Source: an uncultured Prevotellaceae bacterium
GTDB lineage: Bacteria > Bacteroidota > Bacteroidia > Bacteroidales > Bacteroidaceae
Length of the DNA: 11,807 nucleotides
NCBI GenBank assembly: GCA_900557555.1
Contig: USTH01000042.1
Span: forward strand, 1-11,807
Direction of reading: 5' to 3'
This document shows, one piece after another, positions 5,640 to 11,807 of this stretch. Below the pieces are notes generated by a model, which was not told where the DNA came from, did not search any database, and saw nothing but the letters and a program-made list of their open reading frames with translations. Positions within the stretch are counted from its first letter, which is position 1. Each line of letters begins with the position of its first letter. The position numbers and the translations under genes were made by a program.

Positions 5640-7823
5640 TCAGATAAATGCCACGGTGAGTCCTGCCATAACAATGCTTACCATAGACATGAGTTTGATA
5701 AGAATGTTAAGTGAGGGACCAGATGTGTCCTTGAATGGGTCGCCTACGGTGTCACCCACGATAGTGGCCTTGTGGCAGTCTGAACCTTTGCCACCGAAAT
5801 TACCTTCTTCAACCATCTTTTTAGCGTTGTCCCAGGCGCCACCCGAGTTGCTCATAAAGATAGCGAGAGTGAAACCGCCAGCCAAACCACCTACAAGCAG
5901 GCCAAGCACACCTGCAACGCCAAGCAGTAGTCCTACGACAATAGGAATGATAATGGCAAGCAGTGAAGGGAAGATCATCTCGCGCTGAGCCGAGCGTGTG
6001 GATATTTCTACACAACGGCCATAGTCGGGTGTTGCCTTGCCTTCAAGGATTCCCTTTATCTCACGGAACTGACGACGCACCTCTTGTACCATGTCTTCGG
6101 CGGCACGGCCAACAGCACCCATTGTGATACCACTGAAAAGGAATGCTGCCATGGCTCCGATGAACACACCTACAATTACTTTGGGGTTCATCAGGTTAAC
6201 CTGGAAATAGTTCATGAATGCCGGAATGTCTTGAATCTGTGTCAGCACTTCGCTCATGTGAGTGTTGCCGGCTTCGGCCATGCGTGATACTGCCTCCTTA
6301 ATCTCTTCAATGTAGGAAGCCAAAAGGGCGAGAGCTGTAAGTGCGGCGGAACCGATGGCAAAACCCTTACCTGTGGCTGCTGTAGTGTTACCCAGAGCGT
6401 CGAGTGCATCGGTACGCTTGCGCACTTCAGGACCAAGCTCGCTCATCTCGGCATTGCCACCAGCATTGTCGGCAATAGGACCATAGGCGTCAGTGGCAAG
6501 TGTGATGCCCAGTGTGGAGAGCATACCAACGGCTGCAATGCCTACTCCGTAAAGACCTTTGGAGAGGTTGGCGGCTGTCATTTCAAGGTTGAAACCGTTT
6601 GCGCAGAGGTAGCTGAGCATAATAGCCACAGAGATAGTGACTACTGGCACCATAGTTGAAATCATACCAGTGCCCACACCTTTGATGATAACGGTGGCGG
6701 CTCCAGTGGTTGAAGCCTCTGAAATCTTTTGCGTGGGCTTATAGGAATGCGAGGTGTAATATTCTGTGGCCTGTCCGATGATTACACCAGCAAGCAGACC
6801 TGTGATGACAGAGAACGAGATGCCTATCCAGTTGTCAATCTGGAGCAAGTATAGTATTGCAAAGCTGGCAACGGCTATGAGAGCCGCGCTGATATTGGTG
6901 CCAAGACCTAACGAGCGCAATAGTTCTTTCATTGTGGCACCCTCTTTGGTACGCACGAGGAAGATGCCGAACAGAGACAGGAAGATGCCTACAGCGGCTA
7001 TTATCATAGGTGCGATGACAGACTTAATCTGCATCTCGGGCATTGCTACAAAGGCAGTGGCGCCCAGAGCGGCGGTAGAGAGAATAGAGCCGCAATAGCT
7101 TTCGTAGAGGTCGGCTCCCATGCCTGCAACATCGCCCACGTTGTCACCCACGTTGTCAGCAATGGTTGCTGGGTTGCGCGGGTCATCTTCAGGGATGTCG
7201 GCTTCTACTTTACCCACGATGTCTGCACCTACGTCAGCAGCTTTGGTATAGATTCCTCCACCAACACGGGCAAACAGCGCCTGGGTAGACGCTCCCATAC
7301 CAAAGGTAAGCATTGTTGTGGTGATAGTGACAAGGCTGTTTACACCTGCTGCATTAAGAATGATATACCAAAGGGCAATGTCGAGCAGGCCAAGGCCTAC
7401 AACGGTCAAACCCATTACTGCACCCGAACGGAAAGCTATGCGCAGACCAGCGTCAAGACTGTTGCGTGCGGCATTGGCAGTGCGGGCAGAAGCGTAGGTG
7501 GCGGTCTTCATGCCGAAGAAGCCTGCAAGTCCAGAGAACAAACCGCCCGTAAGGAATGCAAACGGCACCCATGGGTTTTGCATGTGGAAGCCATACGCCA
7601 TAACGGCAAAAATTATTGCAAGTACAATGAATACGATGGTAACGACCTTGTACTGTTGTTTGAGATAGGCCATAGCACCCTTGCGAACGTGTTCGGCAAT
7701 CTCTCGCATACGAGGTGTTCCCTCGTCTTCCTTCTTCATTTGCAAGAAGAAATAAAGAGCCATTCCCAAAGCAACAATCGATGCTATGGGAACAAGCCAA
7801 AATACATTTAATATTTTCTCCAT
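5640..7823 (-). CDS. hppA: K+-dependent membrane-bound ion-translocating pyrophosphatase
   Basis: This integral membrane pump hydrolyses cytoplasmic pyrophosphate and drives Na+ and/or H+ out across the inner membrane. It has 727 residues, a normal length, with about 16 hydrophobic segments along its whole length. Substrate-site motifs are intact: GGGIYTKAADVGADIVGKVE (188-207), DDPRNP (213-218), DNVGDNVGD (223-231), SNSGGAWDNAKK (658-669) and DTVGDPFKDTSGPS (691-704). GNTTAATGK (478-486) has Ala at the position where K+-independent enzymes have Lys, so the enzyme should need K+. E241 in GADLYESY is the semi-conserved gate glutamate of the Na+-pumping and dual Na+/H+ groups known from Bacteroides. 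The ATG at 7823 precedes the first helix directly and follows an A-rich leader. It is monocistronic by layout, with a hairpin on each side. Confidence 0.97.
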   Translation of the reverse strand: MEKILNVFWLVPIASIVALGMALYFFLQMKKEDEGTPRMREIAEHVRKGAMAYLKQQYKVVTIVFIVLAIIFAVMAYGFHMQNPWVPFAFLTGGLFSGLAGFFGMKTATYASARTANAARNSLDAGLRIAFRSGAVMGLTVVGLGLLDIALWYIILNAAGVNSLVTITTTMLTFGMGASTQALFARVGGGIYTKAADVGADIVGKVEADIPEDDPRNPATIADNVGDNVGDVAGMGADLYESYCGSILSTAALGATAFVAMPEMQIKSVIAPMIIAAVGIFLSLFGIFLVRTKEGATMKELLRSLGLGTNISAALIAVASFAILYLLQIDNWIGISFSVITGLLAGVIIGQATEYYTSHSYKPTQKISEASTTGAATVIIKGVGTGMISTMVPVVTISVAIMLSYLCANGFNLEMTAANLSKGLYGVGIAAVGMLSTLGITLATDAYGPIADNAGGNAEMSELGPEVRKRTDALDALGNTTAATGKGFAIGSAALTALALLASYIEEIKEAVSRMAEAGNTHMSEVLTQIQDIPAFMNYFQVNLMNPKVIVGVFIGAMAAFLFSGITMGAVGRAAEDMVQEVRRQFREIKGILEGKATPDYGRCVEISTRSAQREMIFPSLLAIIIPIVVGLLLGVAGVLGLLVGGLAGGFTLAIFMSNSGGAWDNAKKMVEEGNFGGKGSDCHKATIVGDTVGDPFKDTSGPSLNILIKLMSMVSIVMAGLTVAFI

Positions 7824-7849
7824 TTGTTTAAAAAAATTATTGTGAGCTA

Positions 7850-7857
7850 CAAATTTA
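7850..7857 (-). promoter_or_regulatory. hppA: Putative -7 box for the pyrophosphatase gene
   Basis: The minus strand reads TAAATTTG (7857 down to 7850), an exact TAnnTTTG match, about 27 bases before the ATG. No good -33 TTTG lies at the expected 19-21-base spacing; only a T-rich run is there. The nearest TTTG (7892-7889) is 31 bases away and sits at the edge of the upstream terminator. Confidence 0.4.
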
Positions 7858-7890
7858 ATATTAATTATTGAAAAAATAATGCATAAAACA

Positions 7891-7928
7891 AATAAAGTCG
7901 CACATCAGATTGATTGTGCGACCTTATT
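7891..7928 (-). terminator. Rho-independent terminator after the DUF3472 protein gene
   Basis: Arms 7891-7904 and 7915-7928 pair over 14 positions with one mismatch, core GTCGCACA/TGTGCGAC, and a 10-base loop. In the minus direction the stem ends in TTTATTTGTTTT. It begins 26 bases beyond the stop codon at 7954 and separates that gene from the pyrophosphatase gene. Confidence 0.85.
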
Positions 7929-7953
7929 TTTGAGCTTTTATTTGGAAAGGGTG

Positions 7954-10900
7954 CTATTTTTTGAATTTACGTCCGTCTTGAATATAAATGCCCTTCGTGA
8001 CGGTTTCTGTCATGCGACCGTTGAGGTCGTAGACAGGAGCGTCAGTGTCGGTCACTGTCTGGACATCGGTTTTTATACCATCTAATGCTCCATCGAAGTC
8101 AAGTGGTATTGTGGTTGCGGTGATGCCGGAGTCTTCAAGTGTGGCAACGGGTACATAACACTGATTGGCGTTTATGGTACGTCCCAGGTTGAGCGACAGG
8201 CTCGGCTTGCCTGATTTAACCATGATGGTGTATACAGACTTCGTTTTACTTAAGCTTGCTTTCAGCAGCGTACCTTTGAGCAGTGGGCTGTCAAGAGGCT
8301 TTGATTGTCTGGCCGAGGCTTGCAGAGTATAATTGCCGTTAATCTTGCCACGCAGAACGGCGGGAGTGTGGGCAGGAAGCAAGCCTTCCACTTTTTGTAG
8401 GGAGACCTCGGTGTTAGTGGCCTTGGTTACGATAAAGGCCTCAAGGTCTTCGGGAATTTGAACGTCAAAGTCGTAGAATGCTCCAGAAATGCCATGTGCA
8501 TTAAGAGACACGGTTATTTGGTTGTATGGTTCGAGCAGCCAAGTGGTGTTGTCGTTATAACTGGCCGTCTTTACTGGTGACACGTTGTTTGCCATGGCGG
8601 TAGGGCCGTTTGTGGTGTTGCAGAAGCGGAAATTCACTTTGTCGTCAGTGGCGAGTTGCAGCGGCATGGCTTGTGCCTTGTTTGCAATGCCGATTAGTGC
8701 ATCGGTCTTGTCGCTCAGAGTGCCGACGGCAACGCCCTGTGATTGTGGGCTGTAGCTATCGTGAATCTTTTGAAACCTCCATGTCTGGTTCGGTTTGTCG
8801 GTGGCGGTTTTGGAGTAGATGCCATCGTTGTCAACTGTCAGGAATGTAGGACTGTCAGCCGATGGAGTGATGCGATAGAGGGTTTCTTCGGGTTTGAACT
8901 CTATGCGGCTAAGGCTGTCAATGGCGCTAAAGAGATCTTCGGCTTGCGTGAAGTCTATGTTTCCGTTGTCGTAAAGGGTAGCAAGGTCTGACCTCTGTGT
9001 TTTGTCGGCCAAGCTGCCTACATATCCTTCTGGTAAGGCGAGAATGCGGGGGACCATAGCTTTGTAGGTCTCGAATTTGTCGCGTTTGCAGGCAGCAGAC
9101 AGAAGACTGTCTGCCCATTCCTGTCGTGGAGTGTAGAGCTGGTTGTCAAGAATTTCAAACATGCAGTTGTCATCACGCCGGCCAAGTGTGAACGGTTTGT
9201 CTGATGAAGCTTTGGCAGACAAGATTGTCGTTCCACTGTTGCCCACACATACGGCAAGGCTCAACATGGTGCTGAAACCGATGTTGACGGGTTCACGGCT
9301 TAGAAAGGTCTTGGTGTTGGTGAGGTCGAGGTAGAGTCCAGAGCCGAGATTGTAGATATAGAATGTTTTGTACTTCTCATTGCGAATAAAGCTCCAGTTG
9401 TTAAGCATGTCGGATGCAGGCATTCTTATCTTGCTGCTTTCGTTGGCGGTTTGGATGGTGGCGTTGCGCAACACGAGACATGGTTCTGTGCCGGTAGTAT
9501 CTACAGCAAGTGTACCGTGTCCTTTTTTGTTGCGTAGGACGTAACTGCGTCTGATGCCAGTGTTGGCAATCTGTGCCACTGTGCTGAATTGCAGTGGCGA
9601 GCCTTCGGCCGCCAATTTACTTAGAGCTTCGGCCAGGCTGTTGTTGTCGTTATTGTTGCCGTTGTCGTAGACTGCAACGAGATTCTGCAGGTCTTCAGAG
9701 CGGTAGCAGTTCAGTTCGCCAGCGTTGTCGATGTATGTTTTAACTATGTTCTTCAGGCGTTCGGTATTATACTCACCTCGGAAGTGAATTTCATTAATGA
9801 CGATATTGCTCCCGTAGCCTGCCCGTATGTCAAGTTTGATGTATTGAGTGGTTACGGCAGGAATTTCTATCATTGGTTTAGGTGAGCTGGGCACCTCAAG
9901 TCCCTCTTGGTATAGTTGCCATTCCTTGCCATCGGCAGATGTGTATACATCAAGGGTTTTGACACGGTATGTTTTGTCGCGTCCTTGTGACAGGCTTATG
10001 CATTTTATCTGCGTGGCAACGTTAGCCTTGAATTCAAGATAGTGAGTTTTGAGGCGGTTTGAGGTGTAGCGCGAGTGCCAGTAGGTTCCTTCGCTTCCGT
10101 CAACGGTATAGCTTGCCAGTCCATTGTCGCCCTCCCCACTTTCTTCCTGGTCACTGTATCCTATTACCGACCATGCCGACTGGGGTAGGTGGTAACGTGC
10201 CGAAGAGAGCGTGCTGGCCATCTCGGTGACCTTACCTTTCTTTATGGCTTGTTGGATGCGTGGTGTGAGAGCCTCAAGGTTAATAGTGTCTACACAGGTA
10301 TGGTCATCAGTTAGGCTGACATATTTTGAGGAGTCATCAGGAGAACTCTTGAAGCCACCTGTCGACAGGTAGAAGCAATTGTCGTAGGCATTGCTGCGGC
10401 CGTGGCCATAGTCAAAGCGTGAGCCACGCTTGCCGTTACCATCGGTGTGACCGAAGCCACAGTAGTTGCGATTGTACCATTTGCCTGTTGAAATGGCACG
10501 CATGAAGCCGTGGCGGTAGTATGCCCTGCGATAAAGGTCGCCGCCATTGTCGGTGTAGTTCTCGACAAACGAATACCACCCGCTGAAATACTGGTTGCGA
10601 CCTGCGGCTCTCAGTGTGGAGATGTATTTCCACTCTTTGTCGGATGGCTGTTTCCACCATAGAGTCACAAGAGTGTTGTGTGACACCATCTTGACGGAAT
10701 CGTTGCCGTTTTGGTCTTCAACGGAGAATTCTATGTCTTCGGGTCGGCAATTAGCAAGAAACTGCACCCATTCGTCTTTGCGCCAGGGGCTGTCGCCTAC
10801 TGTGACGGTTTGAACTCCAGTGCCTTCGCCTCCAAAGCCTTTCATTATCCAGTCTTCTCCGCAATCCAGTCCGGTAGACCGCAGGTAGCTTGGCAGAAAC

Positions 10901-11655
10901 TTATCTACCTCGGTATCACCGTTATCCCATTGTGAGAAAAGCATTCCATGGCGTTTTGTCTCACCGACGGTAGAAATGCCGCTATAGCCAGCCAGCAGTC
11001 CCAGGGTCATCACATAGGAATTGATGCGGTGGAATTGGCTTGGAAACAAGACTTCGGCATACATCCAGTCGTATGCCTCGCCAGTGGGTGCTTCGGGGTC
11101 GGTAGTTCCCCAAGTGTATAAATGTGTAGATGGTGCCATGAAGATGTTGGGAGTGGCAATGCGCAGTGTAGACTCGTGTTGGAACTCAAAACGCGAAATG
11201 GTGGCTATGGTCGTTGACGGCTTTTTGGCCGTCAGTTCTATGCGGTAGAAGCAGTCGCGTGGGAAGTATGTGTCGGGAATGGCCTCTTCTTTACATTCTG
11301 TGCCAAACTGGTAGGTGCCGGAGAGTGACTTTGTGCAGAGGGTATCACCAGTGTCGGGGTCGATTACCTTGATGTCAATGTTTGCTGTCTTGCCGTATTT
11401 GGTGGTAAAGAACAGGTCTGCTCTTGCCCTACCTTTCGGTATTTGTGCATAGTAGCATGTTATCACCTTTTCGTTTGACGGTGGAGTAAATCCGTTTGTG
11501 CCAGTTTTGTTGCCTACAGCATAGTAATCTCCGTTTAATCGTTGAAAGTAACGGCAGCACCATAAGGTGTCTTTCATGCTGTGATATGTCTGGGCCTTTG
11601 TTTCCGCGAAGGGCAGACATAGCAGTATCAGTGCTTGTAGTAGAGTTTTTTTCAT
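7954..11655 (-). CDS. Large secreted DUF3472 / discoidin (F5/8 type C) multidomain protein
   Basis: This 1233-residue exported protein probably binds or processes a glycan at the cell surface; no activity is established for DUF3472. A Sec signal peptide spans 1-21 (cleavage near TKA-QT). A beta-rich N-terminal region (about 28-165) resembles DUF5077. The DUF3472 core (about 190-430) shows AGYSGIS, LFSQWDNGD and FGGEGTGVQ. A discoidin-like domain spans about 488-628 (SYTVDGSEGTYWHSRY, NEIHFRGE). Two helical segments (about 632-690 and 855-920) share the D-L-x(4-6)-YDNGN pattern, and each precedes a trefoil-like beta region (about 705-843 and 925-1040), suggesting a duplicated module. A C-terminal beta domain (about 1045-1190) with an IPED and LPAHTPAVL pattern is followed by the tail YDLNGRMTETVTKGIYIQDG. 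That tail resembles Bacteroidetes C-terminal sorting or anchoring signals. The start at 11655 fits the signal peptide exactly. Domain limits are by eye. Confidence 0.85.
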   Translation of the reverse strand: MKKTLLQALILLCLPFAETKAQTYHSMKDTLWCCRYFQRLNGDYYAVGNKTGTNGFTPPSNEKVITCYYAQIPKGRARADLFFTTKYGKTANIDIKVIDPDTGDTLCTKSLSGTYQFGTECKEEAIPDTYFPRDCFYRIELTAKKPSTTIATISRFEFQHESTLRIATPNIFMAPSTHLYTWGTTDPEAPTGEAYDWMYAEVLFPSQFHRINSYVMTLGLLAGYSGISTVGETKRHGMLFSQWDNGDTEVDKFLPSYLRSTGLDCGEDWIMKGFGGEGTGVQTVTVGDSPWRKDEWVQFLANCRPEDIEFSVEDQNGNDSVKMVSHNTLVTLWWKQPSDKEWKYISTLRAAGRNQYFSGWYSFVENYTDNGGDLYRRAYYRHGFMRAISTGKWYNRNYCGFGHTDGNGKRGSRFDYGHGRSNAYDNCFYLSTGGFKSSPDDSSKYVSLTDDHTCVDTINLEALTPRIQQAIKKGKVTEMASTLSSARYHLPQSAWSVIGYSDQEESGEGDNGLASYTVDGSEGTYWHSRYTSNRLKTHYLEFKANVATQIKCISLSQGRDKTYRVKTLDVYTSADGKEWQLYQEGLEVPSSPKPMIEIPAVTTQYIKLDIRAGYGSNIVINEIHFRGEYNTERLKNIVKTYIDNAGELNCYRSEDLQNLVAVYDNGNNNDNNSLAEALSKLAAEGSPLQFSTVAQIANTGIRRSYVLRNKKGHGTLAVDTTGTEPCLVLRNATIQTANESSKIRMPASDMLNNWSFIRNEKYKTFYIYNLGSGLYLDLTNTKTFLSREPVNIGFSTMLSLAVCVGNSGTTILSAKASSDKPFTLGRRDDNCMFEILDNQLYTPRQEWADSLLSAACKRDKFETYKAMVPRILALPEGYVGSLADKTQRSDLATLYDNGNIDFTQAEDLFSAIDSLSRIEFKPEETLYRITPSADSPTFLTVDNDGIYSKTATDKPNQTWRFQKIHDSYSPQSQGVAVGTLSDKTDALIGIANKAQAMPLQLATDDKVNFRFCNTTNGPTAMANNVSPVKTASYNDNTTWLLEPYNQITVSLNAHGISGAFYDFDVQIPEDLEAFIVTKATNTEVSLQKVEGLLPAHTPAVLRGKINGNYTLQASARQSKPLDSPLLKGTLLKASLSKTKSVYTIMVKSGKPSLSLNLGRTINANQCYVPVATLEDSGITATTIPLDFDGALDGIKTDVQTVTDTDAPVYDLNGRMTETVTKGIYIQDGRKFKK

Positions 11656-11673
11656 ATTTTCATAAAAGAAGAA

Positions 11674-11710
11674 AGGCTTCTCTTCTCTGAAAAACGGAAA
11701 AGAGAAGCCT
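11674..11710 (-). terminator. Hairpin between the partial gene and the DUF3472 gene (terminator or attenuator)
   Basis: AGGCTTCTCTT (11674-11684) and AAGAGAAGCCT (11700-11710) form an 11-bp perfect stem with a 15-base loop. In the minus direction it is followed by TTTCTTCTTTTATG, so it can terminate the transcript of the upstream partial gene, whose stop is 38 bases earlier. It ends only 18 bases before the ATG at 11655, leaving no space for a promoter after it. It therefore also lies in the leader of the DUF3472 gene. Confidence 0.65.
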
Positions 11711-11748
11711 GTAGAGTTAATATGCTAAATTGTCAGCAGAGTGAATTA

Positions 11749-11807
11749 TTATAATTTCACTTTCTTGCCGTCGATGATGTAGATCTGACCCTTCCGGAGA
11801 GAAGAAG
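11749..11807 (-). CDS. C-terminal end of a secreted protein (partial, runs off the window)
   Basis: The minus strand reads in frame SSLRKGQIYIIDGKKVKL and then a TAA stop. The K-G-x-I-Y-I-x-D-G-K-K pattern is the same C-terminal tail as in the neighbouring 1233-residue protein (KGIYIQDGRKFKK) and is common in secreted Prevotella proteins. Only about 19 codons are visible, so the body and function are unknown. Same strand and 93 bases of spacing suggest that the two genes may be related or co-transcribed. Confidence 0.75.
   Translation of the reverse strand, partial: SSLRKGQIYIIDGKKVKL

Noticed and set aside
5456..5647. 63-residue plus-strand open frame across the strong hairpin
   Set aside because: Much of it is the terminator stem read as protein, and it runs into the convergent pyrophosphatase end.
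10311..10568. 85-residue alanine/threonine-rich minus-strand open frame inside the DUF3472 gene
   Set aside because: It is an out-of-frame shadow of the 1233-codon gene with no start context or domain of its own.

Overview
The window looks like chromosomal DNA of a Bacteroidales bacterium, most likely Prevotella or a close relative. The evidence is the gene content, A-rich leaders without strong Shine-Dalgarno sites, promoter boxes of the Bacteroidetes form TAnnTTTG, and the C-terminal tail KGIYI-x-DG-(K/R)-K on two secreted proteins, which is common in Prevotella. No rRNA, tRNA, CRISPR array, transposase or phage gene is visible.

Left part (about 1-3430, minus strand): a two-gene polysaccharide export pair. 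An outer-membrane Wza-type lipoprotein is followed 10 bases later by a Wzc-type polysaccharide co-polymerase/tyrosine autokinase. The kinase ends in a striking tail of 12 tyrosines alternating mainly with glycine. The two proteins should form the envelope-spanning capsule/exopolysaccharide export machine and its phosphorylation switch. Glycosyltransferases, flippase and polymerase are not in the window.

Middle part (3497-5110): a LysR-type regulator (minus) is divergent from a desulfoferrodoxin-type superoxide reductase (plus). The gap between them holds two T-N11-A dyads 22 bp apart centre to centre, one promoter-like element for each gene, and a perfect 10-bp palindrome inside the reductase promoter spacer. 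This suggests a locally regulated oxidative-stress gene in an anaerobe.

From 5111 to 5639 there is no convincing gene. The stretch holds an imperfect terminal-inverted-repeat structure of about 200 bp and a very strong hairpin with a 22-bp perfect stem. The hairpin probably terminates the convergent reductase and pyrophosphatase transcripts.

Right part (5640-11807, minus strand): a K+-dependent membrane ion-pumping pyrophosphatase (727 aa), then a 1233-aa secreted multidomain DUF3472/discoidin protein with an internal module duplication, then the last codons of another protein with the same type of C-terminal tail. Hairpins lie after the partial gene and after the DUF3472 gene. The first sits only 18 bases before the next start codon.

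Most of the window is ordinary household and envelope biology. I see no clearly new multi-gene system. The items most worth a second look are the Tyr-Gly kinase tail, the lysR-reductase regulatory region, the inverted-repeat element and the duplicated architecture of the DUF3472 protein.
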